Assembly: GCF_001039355.2 (NCBI RefSeq)
Contig: NW_019774958.1
Location: forward strand, 683,719-747,718
Reading direction: 5' to 3'
Length of the DNA stretch: 64,000 nt
Source of the DNA: Lingula anatina
Taxonomy: Eukaryota; Brachiopoda; Lingulata; Lingulida; Lingulidae
Part shown: positions 50,182 through 61,889 of the stretch, in pieces
How positions within the stretch are numbered: the stretch's first letter is position 1
Layout of the letters: every line of letters starts with the position of its first letter
Program-made: the position numbers and the translations under genes
Notes under the pieces: generated by a model
What the model saw: the letters and a program-made list of their open reading frames with translations, nothing else
Database searches by the model: none
What the model was told of the DNA's origin: nothing

Positions 50182-50463
50182 ATGCTTCGAAATGCGAATC
50201 TGCCATTTATGGCAAATTTCCCGGTCAACTGGAATTCCAGAGAAAGGAGTCTAAAGAGTTCTGCGGCTCTCTCCTCGGCTTACATCACCAGTGCACAGGC
50301 CGCGAACCGACGGGCTAGAGTGGCCCTAGCTGCCGCATACCGCGGCCTCGATAAGCTAGGTTTGAATGAAGGAGTTTGTAATCACCTAACTTTGAGGGCG
50401 CCTGCCGCTAATGGAGAAGGAGAAGTGATGTTGGTTATTCCCTATGGACTTCATTGGTCTGAG
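50182..50463 (+). CDS. Class II aldolase first exon, copy A
   Basis: 94 codons from ATG to a donor (GAG|GTATTG), the same length and phase as copies B and C. It encodes MLRNANLPFMANFPVNW, then the shared segment ANRRARVALAAAYRGLDKLG, then GVCNHLTLRAP and PYGLHWSE. It is diverged mainly in the first 25 residues, where basic residues are fewer than in B and C. A TATATAAA lies at 50099-50106, only 76 bases before the ATG and absent from the matching place in B and C. A Tc1-like element is inserted shortly after. No private exons 2-4 follow, so it is either an alternative first exon spliced to 60326 or a stranded remnant. Confidence 0.7.
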
Positions 50464-50528
50464 GTATTGTCATAGTGTCTTGAAATACCTGGTATCTCTC
50501 ATCATCAACAGTCGCTCGATTGCATATA

Positions 50529-52189
50529 CAGACTTGACATTTAATATGGAATATTTTTTCCAAATCATAATTCATCAGTTTTTTTCCTATTTTGCTGACT
50601 GATAAATGAAAATAAGGATTAAAATCGTGTTTTAATAACTTTTGATAATCTATTCGATGTCAGTGTGACATCAGTTCATTAACTGAATTCGCCAGTGAAG
50701 CATACAAAAATACATTGCCTATTTTAAGTCATACGACAACCATTGAAAGCGATATTTTGGATTTCCATATTTTCCAAATTATTGTCTTTAAAAGAGTTAC
50801 ACGTCCCACAAAGGCCCCCCATGTCAGTGTCTAGTCACAGCAACAGTCGCTGTTACGCTTGACCTAATCTTGCTGCTACCAGAGGTTTCAAGCCGCAAGG
50901 TATTCCTTATGATAGGTTTTTCGAGTTTTATCTGAAATAAAATTCCAGGCAACGGTTAAAACTTGTCCAATTTGGCTCAGTTTTGTTGTAAGACACGCAG
51001 GCCGTTGATACGGCGAGTAATGACCTACCGACATATTGTCTATGTGGTTCAATTATGGCGATTTTGATGACCAAGGTAGCTACTCATTCTGTTGGTTCTG
51101 TAAGTTATCTGCTATTAAAAGTGCTCTGTGTGAACCGGCAATCTCATCGTGCAACCTAAAATTGTTCCTAAGTTGCCCCCTATCAAATGATAGTCAAGTG
51201 GTTCCCAGATTATTCCTTTATTTGATCTGGTTCAGGTTTTCATCGATGACTACCATTGGTGTTTTGGCACCAATGTGGTATCCACTCCAAATACTGACAC
51301 TGTCAATGACCATGGTCACTTAAGAAGTGGCACATGTTTCGTCGTAGGCCTCTTCAGGATGTCTGTAAACTCTGTTTTGACCAGTTTAGCGGTACAGGTG
51401 AAGTTTGACCCCAATAAAGAAAGCCACGCGGTTTCAGTGTTCTACCCAGAAACGGTCATGGTCCCCAATTCATTAGAGAAACAGACTACGCTGCTATGCT
51501 GTCTACAGTGGCTTCCTCAGAGGTCATCTGGTATCTTAACCTGCTAAAACCAGTTTGGTGTTCGCTAAGAGCCTTGAAAAACGCGTTTTGGTGACAATTT
51601 ACCTCTCATTCAAAACGGACTGGATGGTTTTGGTTTAATTGCGGCAGCATATCCTGAAGGACAGTGAGTCCTGTACCCTGGTGGTAAGACGTCAATGCAT
51701 TGGGCGTGGTCTCTGTGCAGGTACATCAGTCTGGGCATTACTCTATAAAACTGTATAGACCATTCCGTTTGACACAATAATCTGTCTGGCAATATCTTTG
51801 CTTTTTGCGCCATTCTGGCACAGCTTAACAATTTTGTAAAACACTGCTTACTTCATTTTACGCACTGCAAAACGGACCGCTTGCATACAAAATTTCAAAT
51901 TCTTCTATGCAGTAGTTGCCGACATATGGATACTTTTTTGACAGAACCATGCTTCGCCATAGCCAAGCTTTGACAAGCCCAAAGGAGCATTGCCCAATTA
52001 AATCTCTGCATATTACACAAGGCAACAGTGCAACAGACTTGGTAGTCAGTTAATTGGCAGCGACACACCTGACTTCACACTTCTCCAGTCAGATGTCTAA
52101 TATGAGATCTGAATTTTTTGAAAAAAGAACGCATTTTTACCTAGGTATACCTTTAAAACTGAAATATTCCATATTAAATGTCAAGTCTG
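50529..52189 (-). mobile_element. Decayed Tc1-like DNA transposon with TA duplication
   Basis: The ends are inverted repeats of at least 28 bases: CAGACTTGACATTTAATATG at 50529 and its reverse complement ending at 52189. TA flanks both sides. On the minus strand, about 51745-51830 encodes a transposase N-terminal helix-turn-helix remnant (CQNGAKSKDIARQI), and about 51220-51330 encodes SVSIWSGYHIGAKTPMVVID, the usual block around the second catalytic Asp of Tc1/mariner enzymes. Stops and frameshifts separate them, so it is inactive. It interrupts the duplicated aldolase unit A. Confidence 0.85.
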
Positions 52190-52339
52190 TATATATATAT
52201 TGACTGTTATATAAAGTTTTACTCCCTCAGCCCAATATTTGATATTACGTTAACAGGGGAATGGAGTGCGAATAATGAGAAATTCAATCTGTCTTTCTAT
52301 CCCTTCTGTCAAATCTTTCAAATCTTTTTAAAAGGGGCG

Positions 52340-53480
52340 TTGGCACGATAAGGTGCACTTTTCATACGGTGACCGATATAGCTTGGATTTTTAACATAAG
52401 TACCAAGCGAGCAACGTATTGAAAGTATCTGTTACGACTGATAAGTTTATTTAACGTGTGCTTTACGCTTGATTATCCTTTGGAAAACGTATGCCAACGC
52501 TTTGTAATCTGTGGCATAAATAGAGCACAATTTTCACATTATCATCATAGCTTTAAGATGGAGGAAATAGATCTTTTACAACACCAGTTGGATCTGATCC
52601 AGTTGGCAGTCCACTATTATTATGATTTAAATAATGAACTATATTAAAGTGTTTTTAGAACTTTAGAACTTCATTTCGTATAAAGGTCATTATAAAATAA
52701 AATACCCATGAATACTTGCAAGATAAATCGCTCATGCGCAGACAATTGCAGTGGATTCGTTGGAATTACGCCGTATACACGCATAAGCATGCAGGCGTTC
52801 GTGTAGGCCTTCATACACAGGAGGGAAATATTTTATACCATGTTATAAATTTTAGCGAATATACGTGTTTGAATCGTACTTTACCCATACGATACCCACA
52901 CGTTACGGATACGCCAAGCATAAGAGGAATTAACTAGACGGACGCTAAACACGCTCATTAGGCGGTGGTTTGATATACGCAGCGTACGGATAGCGTATGT
53001 GCGAAGTGATACTGACGAACTAGAAGCGTATGGGACGTATTTCTAACTATTAATATGCGTATGCATAAGTATGTTTGCCGTATGTTTACATAGCCTTTGC
53101 TAAAATAAGCGTATGCAGAACGTATTTTGCGTTTATCTAACTCATGATTACCGTACGACAAACGCATAGTGGCAAAATAAGAGTTCAAATGCACATTTTC
53201 ATCACTACCGCTCAAGATGGAGAGGACAGATGTAGAGATTTTCTAATACCATCGTTGGATTTGAACCAGTCTGCAGTTCATAATTATCAATAAAACAGAA
53301 GCATGCTACCCAAACAATTCTCATACGCTCATATGCTTTAGTCATTCGCTTTTATACCAAAAGATGGTATCCATACGCTAATATACATTTAGAAAACTCT
53401 CACATATACGCTTATCAAACATTTATAAATGCTAATGTACGGTATTCATCCGTTACACATACGTTGATTTAATGTGGATA
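52340..53480. mobile_element. TACG-rich repeat zone with transposon remnants
   Basis: Words such as CGTATG, CATACG and CGTATAC recur dozens of times. ATGGAGGAAATAGAT at 52557 opens a 29-codon frame (MEEIDLLQHQ) after a TATA-like CATAAATAG. A related start lies at 53216 (ATGGAGAGGACAGATG, then TTGGATTTGAACCAG). The pattern fits a non-autonomous DNA transposon with subterminal short repeats. Confidence 0.55.
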
Positions 53481-53765
53481 TATACATACCACGGGGCTGA
53501 TATCAAAACAAAAGGATTGCAGGGACCGATACAATGAATGAGACGGAGTGACTGCCACGTGCGGAAGATGGGGAGGAAATCGGCCAACTACTCAGAAAAC
53601 CACTAACGCAAACGAAGATGATTGGACGGTGACCGCAATTAGGCAGTAAACGCGGGGAAAGTCCATTTTTTGATATCACCCCATGCACGGTGATATCAGC
53701 GTGTTCTATTCAAAGTTAGGGGTTTTGGGTGGGGAACACGCACGATTTCCCTTTGTATGTATGAC

Positions 53766-53867
53766 AAATAATGCACTGTTACCCCCTCGCCCGATATCCA
53801 CGATAGCATGCCTCGCTGGCGCTCGGCCTGCTATCGTGATATCGGGCTCGTGGACAGTGCATTATTT
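53766..53867. repeat. GC-rich hairpin with AAATAATGCACTGT ends
   Basis: Ends AAATAATGCACTGT and ACAGTGCATTATTT are exact reverse complements. Inside, CCCGATATC...CGATAGCA pairs with TGCTATCG.GATATCGGG. A separate perfect 10-bp palindrome TGATATCACC/GGTGATATCA lies at 53671-53698. Confidence 0.85.
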
Positions 53868-54141
53868 ACTACATAATTTGGATTGGTATGCCATTGACAT
53901 TGGGCATGGAGATATCACCTTTTTACAATTATGCGAAAGGCTGGCGGCAGCCAGCGATTATCGCCCGAAAAATATCTGTGACATTCTGTACAAAGCAGCA
54001 CATACCAGGTTTTCTGTAGCGAAAAAAGGGTCGACAAGGGCGTCGAGGTATTTGGTGGGCTGAAGGTCGGACAGGTCACCTGACAGTTTGGCTGCTGCGT
54101 GTGAGTCGAAGTAGACAAAATGGCATCGTCCGAAATGACCT

Positions 54142-54420
54142 TTTATAGATTTGGTAGTATTAAGCATATCTTTGCATCATTTTTTAACATTTCTGTGAAG
54201 TGTTCAAAGTGCTTTAATATTCTGAGAATACAAATAAAGACACACTGTTTGTTTGATATTTGTTTTATTAATTGCTATACCAACAAAATGCATGAAATAA
54301 CCTTGAATAGATTTGGTAATATGAAGTATATCTAATTGTGACTTTTTTTACATTTCTACGAAGTATTCGCAATGCTTTAATATTTCGAGAGCATGGATAA
54401 AGACATATTGTTAGTTTGAT
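54142..54420. repeat. Direct repeat, about 115 bp twice
   Basis: Units at 54142-54258 and 54305-54420 share ATAGATTTGGTA, TTTACATTTCT-like, GCTTTAATATT and ATAAAGACA...GTTTGAT in order. Confidence 0.75.
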
Positions 54421-54660
54421 TCGTGTTTCTGTGGTAAAATTTGTGTTTCCAGCTGTGTACTGACAGCATTCCTTTACTTATGCAGTATTTTTTTTTTTTT
54501 TTTTTTTGGACAATTTCTTTTCCCCTCTCGCACCGATTTTGGGGTACCCAGAGGATGTCATCCATAAAAATAAAAAAGTGTGATCTTATGGATATGTTTG
54601 ATACATGTATGAGCACGTGATCATACCATGAGGACACATTGACCTCATGGGGGCATGACC

Positions 54661-54700
54661 TATATATACCTGCCGTTTCTCCTAAAGCGAGGCAGTATCA
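54661..54700 (+). promoter_or_regulatory. Putative promoter of aldolase exon copy B
   Basis: TATATATA at 54661-54668 is followed by an initiator-like GCAGTATCAT about 25 bases later. The same block, nearly unchanged, lies at 57834 upstream of copy C, so promoter and exon were duplicated together. Confidence 0.5.
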
Positions 54701-55028
54701 TATGGAGATATCTGAGGCTACCATGATAAAGTCAACCAGGGCCGCAAAAAATTATGTGCACTTTTTTTCCAACGAGTCCAAATGTGTCATGAATTAGCAA
54801 GAGACATATCTCTAAATATCTAGTGGAAAATCAATATGTGACCCCGATAGAGAGTATATTTACAGGTAACCTGATGAGGACATGACCTTCTTCGGTATGA
54901 GGTAACTGACACACATCCGCTTTTCTCAAAATTCATTCTTTAAGCATCCTGACAAATGTCTGCTGATCTCAGTATTTCAGCCGATATTTTGAAGTAAATT
55001 CTGCAAGCATACTAAGCGAATACAAACC

Positions 55029-55310
55029 ATGTTTCGTCGCGCGAATCTGCCACTCCTAAAAAAATTGCCAGTCAGTTGGAATTCCGGAAAAAGGCGTCTA
55101 AAGAGTTCTGCGGCTCTCTCCTCGACTCACATGCCCAGTGCACAGGCCGCGAATCGGCGTGCAAGAGTGACTCTAGCTGCAGCATACCGCGGCCTCGACA
55201 AGCTAGGTTTGAATGAAGGAGTTTGTAATCACTTAACTTTGAGGGCGCCTGCCGCCAATGGAGAGGGCGAAGTGATGTTACTTATTCCCTATGGACTTCA
55301 TTGGTCTGAG
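55029..55310 (+). CDS. Class II aldolase first exon, copy B
   Basis: 94 intact codons to donor GAG|GTATTC. The start MFRRANLPLLKKLPVSW is Arg/Lys-rich without acidic residues, as in a mitochondrial presequence; the aldolase fold then begins at about residue 43 (ANRRARVTLAAAYRGLDKLG). A short upstream frame (54956-54997, 13 residues) ends before the ATG. No private downstream exons were found before copy C, so use would need splicing over about 5 kb to 60326. Intact frame and donor argue against simple decay. Confidence 0.72.
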
Positions 55311-55899
55311 GTATTCTCATAGTGTCTGAAAAAGCTGTCATCTTTCATCATAAAGTCGCTTGATAGCATATTTATTGACTGTACTGTGAACTAACATAAT
55401 GCCCCCCCCCCAGTCCAATATATGATGTCATTTTAAGCAGGGGAATGGAATGCGAATAATGAGAAATTCAATCTGTCTTTCTATACCTTCTGTCAAATAT
55501 TTCGTATGATTTTAACAGGGGTGTTGGTGGTAAAGACCACATTAATACATTAACGAACAGTACCTTGACCGCGAGACTTTAAACTGCTAGCAATAGTCGG
55601 CAACACTGAAATATGAATTCTGTGTGAAACTTATTAGTCAATTGTGTAAAGACAAAAGGCTTATTCCCAAACAGATTAACACACCCCTCTTGTTTTCAAC
55701 GTACGAGCTCGTATGAGCACCTGCAGCTTCTCTGTATTCTACTCAACGCCAGGAAGAGGCGTGTAAATCTGTAAAACTGACAACATTCAGCCAAAGTTCC
55801 CGCGTTCTATGTATTACAAAAGTTTCACTAGAACAATAGTTTCACATGGAATGATCCCGAAGGACCCCCCCCCCCCCCTTTTTTTTACAGACAGATAAG

Positions 55900-56540
55900 A
55901 GGGCTTGAGATGACGTAGAGTGCGGGCGTTTAACACCGAAAAACTGCGCGGATATGCTCGCTGTGCGAAGACAAGCTTCAATCTTGGACAAACGCAAGGG
56001 CTTCGTTAGACTTACGTCGTATACGTTTCCCGTATGCAGGTAAACGCTTGTGCACGTTCGCCTACGAAGGAGGACATTTGAATTTTTTGAGAATGTCCCA
56101 AAAAATTTAAGCGTATACGAGTCGTGCGTTACCCATACGTTACAACATGTACCCATACGTTAGACACACACTACACGGTATAATGACGTTAAAGTTACGA
56201 TAAGGTACGTTTTACATACGGTGTCCGATATACAGTAGCTTGGCTTTTTTGCATAATGGTAACAAACGAACAATGTATTGAACGTATCTGTTACGATTGA
56301 TTAGGTTATTTAACGTAAAGCTTACGCTTGGTTATCCTTTGGAAAACGTATACCAACGCTTTGTAATCTGTGGCATAAATAGAGCGCATTTTTTACATTA
56401 TCATCATAGCTTTACCAGGTGAAGGAAATAGATCTTTTACAACACCAATTGGCAGTCCACTATTATTATGATTTAACCCAATAATGAACTATATTAAAGT
56501 GTTTTAAAAACTAATAATGAATTTTATTTGGTATAAAGGT
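55900..56540. mobile_element. Second TACG-rich repeat zone
   Basis: This repeats 52340-52690: CATACGGTG, TTATCCTTTGGAAAACGTAT, GTGGCATAAATAGAGC, then the short block with ATTGGCAGTCCACTATTATT. It belongs to the same element family or the same tandem duplication as the zone after copy A. Confidence 0.6.
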
Positions 56541-58063
56541 CAAAGTATGATAAAATACGCATAAATACTTTATTTTAGGAACTCTTATAGAACAGGGTTA
56601 AATTGTAGATGATACATGCTACAGAATTTATTCTATTCATTTTTATAAAAGAAAGCTAGTAGTATAAAAAGAAAGTTGAAAGATATAACGAAATTTAATC
56701 AGACAAGATTTGTTGATATTTTATACATACGTGTATTCTAACGAGATATGCCATTGTGAACAAAGAGTCAACAAAGGTATGTAAATCATAAAAATGCATT
56801 AAAACAGGTCAATTTCAAACATCCCATCCCACGTGTGCTTAATTTATTATTACGCATGATGAGAAGGTGTAAAAAGCAATTAATTATTATTGCAAATTTT
56901 AATAGAAATTTAACGAAAACTTCAATGAAAGATGAAAAAAGCTTGATTTTATATTTATAGCCTCAATAACCTTTCCCAAGACCCCCTTATCTGTCATTTT
57001 CAAATTTTAAGATCCCCCTAATATTTGCTTAAAAATATCCAGGTCCTCCCAACCCATTTTCTCCTCCACCCCCTCTCTTTCCAACTTAAATAATTACCGG
57101 TCCCTGGAAAACTCCACATTTCTTCGTTCAAATGACGCGCAAGGGTCGCAGAAACATTAACAATGAGACAAGATTTTCTTGCTTTGGTGACCATGACCGT
57201 CCTGGCCATATTTTTGGTCGTAAAATGGACGCATAAATGTCTCCAGCGAATAGAGGCATTATTAAAGGGGTTAAACTCACTGTCCTGTGATGCCGTTGTT
57301 TTTTTTTTTTTTTCCTCTTTCTCGTTCCCTGAGATGCCGTTTCCGCCATTTTCGGACATGTCCTGCAATTTCTCTTAAAGCGAGGCAGTATCATATAATA
57401 ATATATATTAATATATAAAAATACTAATAATGTTGGTACCCTTTTCTAGTTCAGATGAGAGAAGTCTATCTTTTATAAGAGGATTTTTGTATAAATGTGT
57501 CCAGTTAACGATAGTAGACTCCCTTTCATATATCATAAGCTTAATGAATTTTTCTTTGTTGCAAGAAGTGGCAAACAGTGAAGGCCTATCTGATTTGAAT
57601 GCAATTTGATATAGCTTATACCTAAATTTCTCATAATGGGAACACACTATGATATCGATGAAGTGAATTTCGTCCTCTGTTGCTTTCCATGCAATAGCAC
57701 AATGCCCATAATCTGTTCAAGAGATTCATGTTCAGGTTCGAGAGTGAAATTGAGTTTATTATGGATATGTCTGATACATGTATGAGCACGTGATAATACC
57801 ATGAGGACACATTGACCTCATGGGGGCATGACCTATATATACCTGCCGTTTCTCCTAAAGCGATGCTGTATCGTTTGGAGATATCTGAGGCTATCATGAT
57901 AACCCCTACCTGGTCCCAGTTTCGTAAAAATGTCAGTTAACTGGGTTTGTTGACTAGGATTGCCATGAGAGTGCTGTTACACTGCTGCTGATAGGGTAAG
58001 ATGTGCCCATGTGAGCGTGTAACCTTTGTAATTAAATTCTTAGCCAGTTGTTTTTTTGTTTTT

Positions 58064-58121
<58 letters not shown>

Positions 58122-58430
58122 AAACTGGTACCAGGGCCGCATATTAATTATGTGCACTTTTCTCCAACGCGTCGAATGTGTCATGAATTAGCAAGAGACA
58201 TATCTGTGAATATCTAGTGAAAAATCAATATGTGACCCCGATAAGAGTAGGCCTACAGGTGTCCTCATGAGGACATGACCCTATTAGGTCTAAGGTGAAT
58301 GACTGATACACATCCGCTGTTCTTTCTCAGAAATTCATTCTTCAAGCAGACTGACAAATGTCTGCTGATCTCAGTATTTCAGCCGATATTTTGAAGAAAA
58401 TTCTGCAAGCATACAAGGCGAATACAAACC
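56541..58430. other. Non-coding stretch before aldolase exon copy C
   Basis: AT-rich sequence with a partial promoter copy at 57364-57397 (TCTTAAAGCGAGGCAGTATC) and the full copy from about 57760. A (GT)n/(GC)n microsatellite at 58069-58118 interrupts the segment homologous to that before copy B. No exon was seen. Confidence 0.5.
57834..57875 (+). promoter_or_regulatory. Putative promoter of aldolase exon copy C
   Basis: TATATATA at 57834-57841 within a block shared with the region before copy B (GGGGGCATGACCTATATATA). The initiator region reads GATGCTGTATCG here, changed from GAGGCAGTATCA. Confidence 0.45.
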
Positions 58431-60503
58431 ATGCTTCGAAGAGCAAATCTGCCACTCCTAAAAAAATTGCCATTAAGTTGGAAATCCGGAGAAAGGCGTC
58501 TAAAGAGTTCTGCGGCTCTCTCCTCGGCTTACATCACCAGTGCACAGGCCGCGAATCGGCGGGCAAGAGTCGCCCTAGCTGCAGCATACCGTGGCCTCGA
58601 CAAGCTAGGTTTGAATGAAGGAGTTTGTAATCACCTAACTTTGAGGGCGCCTGCCGCCAATGGAGAGGGCGAAGTGATGTTGCTTATTCCCTATGGACTT
58701 CATTGGTCTGAGGTATTGTCATAGTGTCTGAAAAAAGTTTGCTTCTCTTATCAGCAGTCGCTCGATAGCATATTTATTGACTGTACTGTGAACTTACATG
58801 ATGTTCAACCGGAGCACGAATTTTAGGATCGTTCGTCCCCTGCGAATTTTGGGTGCAGTAAAATCCATAGAGGTAGAGGGAGGTTTGCAATGGAAAGGCC
58901 CAAGTCTGCGTTGTGAGTCGCAGGGGCCTAGTGAGATAGATGTCTTACCAAGCAGGGACGCTATTTGCAAAGTGCGATGGCCGTGGTAATTGTACTCTTT
59001 TCTTGAGTTTGTCTTGCTAGCTGTGTGCGTGGCACACACTCACCACTTACATGTATGAAGGGAATGCAACGCACGGCGGAAACAGTTCCCTTTTGCGTCA
59101 CTTTTGCTTCACACTTGCCTCACACGATTGTGATGACGTAATGGCGGCGTACTTTCTTGTTTCTCCTCCCTTCTTTTCTGCTCTCTAAGCCTCTTTCCCT
59201 TGTCTTTTGGAGGCATATTAGAAGCTGAATTGATCAAAATTCAAAAGTTTTGAAAATTGTACACGTTGCACAATCGACGTTAATTGTCGAGACATGAGCG
59301 TGCGCCGTGAGCACGCCTTTTATACTCCTGGCATGGGGGTGACGCACGTTCGACGCACTCCCGTCGTGCTTTCGACTTTGCTCGTTATCTGTGAGGGCGT
59401 GCGCCGTACAGCCTGGGTCCCAACCCAACGTACGGCCTGCTACGTGTTCGTCTGGTCTACGGCCAAAAATTTGAGGAAAACGTGGGATTGTGTGCGTGAG
59501 GTGCACGTCCATCGTGCAACTTTTGGAGGGCGCAGACAGCACGTAGAAATTTTTCGACATGATCAACAGCCACTGCGTGCGGTCTACGAAATCTCAAAAA
59601 AAAAAAAAAAAAAAAATGGAGCATGCCGTGCGCCTATCGTACGGGACACATGAGAAAATTCCTTTTTCCCCACTGCGCATGGGTGGAGTTGGGACCCAGG
59701 CTTTAGCGAGCTTAAGATTGCGTATCGTGCGTTTAAAACCGAAGGAATGAGAGGCGCTGCTCGCTGTGCGAAGCATGTCTTGGTTTGGGTGGTCGGTATC
59801 TGACTCAAGATTCAGTCCTTATCCTATAATACACGAAAAAAGGCGTTTATGAGTCCATATCAAATATGTTGAACTGTTTCATATGAAAAGATACGGCATT
59901 TCGATAGCCCTTATGAACTTTCGTACCCTCTTACTATATTCTTTGCGCCAGGGTGGCACTTAAAGCATCCACCAGAGCTCGCCAGTGCTGTGCCTGTTTC
60001 GCAAAAGCCTCCAGTTGTCCCCACGTCCAGCCTTACCGTTTTATTTCCTTATGAACTTTCATGAGGTCCATGCTTTTAATTTTTTGTTCGCCAAGCTTTT
60101 TGGTAAAACATGTTCATAATAGATATTTCTATTATGATTTGTGCACTTGACCACAATGTTTTCCGCGATAGGCCAATTTTAAGATTTTTAAAAAAATTAT
60201 GATAAGAAACAATAAATGAAAAATATTTACCATGTTAAATAAACTTCTTTAATTTAGAACTATAAAATTATGGGTTAATTCAGTCTTTTGAAAGCGTTGA
60301 AAAATACACTTTCTTTAAAATTTAGGTGACGGCATCTTCATTGATTGGTCTTGATGAGAATAACGCTGTGATTGAAGGTGACGGACCATCCGAGATATCC
60401 GCGGCTTCCATACACCGGGGCATTCACAACGCTAGAAGTGAAGATGTCTCATGTGTGATGCACACACACATGCCTTACGCCACCGCACTGTGTAAGTCGA
60501 AGT

Positions 60504-60545
<42 letters not shown>

Positions 60546-61710
60546 TTTTGAGGTATTTAAACACGTTCTCCCTTGCTGTGGCTAGAATGGGGAATGTTAA
60601 ATCACCTTTCAGATTTCTGACCTAGCAAATGTACTTTAAATTACACTGTCTGTACTTGTTAAAAGCCTTCATCAGAATCACGAGGGAACGTCTACTTTTT
60701 AAAGTAAAGCCCTTGTCGCCAGCATACACTGTAACACACGAGACTATTATTTAATCAGCCAATGCCACTCTTGAGTTTTACAGTGCACTGGAAACTCTCC
60801 TATATAACCAAAGTGTGCCAGGAAGATACTGTCCGTACTGTAAAACTCAGGGTTGTCAGTGTTATCTTTTACCATCATTTACTATTAAACGTACCCTTAA
60901 TCGCCCAAAAGACGTAATGTATTCCATGTGTAATTTCAGCGGTTTTACATGATCCCACTCTTCGCATGTGTCACCAAAATTCCCTCCGATTCTACGAGAA
61001 CATTTCCTATGACACGGACTACCAAGGTCTTGCTGAGAATGTCGATGAGGGAGACCGCATGGCAAGGGCACTGGGCAAAAACGACGCCATGATAATGAGG
61101 AGTCACGGGGTCATGGTCGTAGGTCCAACTGTCGCTGCAGCCTTTGACACAATTTACTACTTGGAGAGGGCCTGTCAAGTACAGGTAACTTCTCCCCTCC
61201 ACAGTGGATTTATGTAACACATTTACTTTCTTATTTTTACTTTGGGGCCACCATCCATTGTTCACTTTTTGACCCAAATAATTTCACATGGTCAGTGAAT
61301 TCTACTGGTAAGGTGGCAGGCAAACTCTTTTCGTATACGGAACAAAATTTTCTGTATTGTTTAGAAAAAGCTTTTTTTTGGGGGGGGGGGGGTGACAACA
61401 TTTTAAGCAATATTGTATATGACAATACCATATTAGTTTGGACACATTTACTCTTTGCCGTTATTGACAAACATTGCAAACTGAGCTACTGCACAAGCCA
61501 ATATGGTATTTATCAGTTTTTATAGGTATATGCATGTACATATTTCAGGTTATGGCAATGTGGACGGGAGAACCACTAGTTGAAATAGAAGAAGAAATGT
61601 GCAAAAAATCGAAGGCAGTCATCGACTGTATTAAAGATGAGTATTCAAGGGCTTACTTTGACAGCATGCTGCGACGTTTACGTAAAGAATGTCCAGATTT
61701 TGAAAATTGA
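58431..61710 (+). CDS. Class II aldolase/adducin-fold metalloenzyme
   Basis: Exons 58431-58712 (copy C), 60326-60491, 60940-61184 and 61549-61710 join in phase to 284 residues. Residues 1-42 are basic (MLRRANLPLLKK) and look like a mitochondrial presequence. The class II aldolase fold follows: GVCNHLTLRAP near 61-71, PYGLHWSEVTASSL, the HTH zinc pair at 140-142 in MHTHMPYATAL, and the third ligand H205 in RSHGVMVVG. Family members cleave or epimerise sugar phosphates or related hydroxy-acids with a divalent metal; adducin uses the same fold without catalysis. Conserved His ligands suggest an active enzyme, substrate unknown. An out-of-frame upstream ATG (58358) overlaps the start. AATAAA lies at 62145-62150. 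Confidence 0.88.
58713..60325. other. Aldolase intron 1 with CpG-rich MITE-like segment
   Basis: 58800-59780 is markedly more GC- and CpG-rich than the surroundings. AGCCTGGGTCCCAAC at 59409-59423 and GTTGGGACCCAGGCT at 59687-59701 form terminal-like inverted repeats around a poly-A run (59597-59617). No protein domain was recognised in its open frames. Confidence 0.5.
60507..60541. repeat. (CA)n microsatellite
   Basis: About 17 CA units just after the exon 2 donor of the aldolase gene. Confidence 0.95.
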
Positions 61711-61889
61711 AGATAAAGCTTCTCGTTTTGCTTGACAACAGAAGCAACCGTGATTCTGAAAAGCAACGTTACCACGACGACAAAAAGTAAACTAATCAAT
61801 ATTATTTGTGATACAGTTTGTTGTATTTAGTCCTTATTAGCCCTTGTAGTCGATTGCGGACTGTCTTGCAAACTGAAGGCGATGTTTGA

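Larger units (their letters stand above)
52205..55028. other. Non-coding stretch between aldolase exon copies A and B
   Basis: 52230-52320 repeats the post-exon tail of copy B (55410-55505). 52340-53480 is dense in TACG/CGTA words and holds two transposase-start-like remnants. 53671-53698 and 53766-53867 are palindromes. 54142-54258 and 54305-54420 form a direct repeat. 54590-54730 is the putative promoter of copy B. Confidence 0.55.

Noticed and set aside
53683-54063. 126-aa open frame between aldolase exon copies
   Set aside because: Runs through two palindromes and has no recognised domain; GC-rich sequence lowers stop frequency.
58358-58618. 86-aa frame overlapping aldolase exon copy C as a protein gene
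   Set aside because: Out of frame with the conserved aldolase segment and cut to 13 residues in copy B; at most an upstream ORF.
59234-59653. Overlapping 110-119-aa frames on both strands
   Set aside because: Located in a CpG-rich repeat-like segment of aldolase intron 1 with a poly-A run; no motif on either strand.
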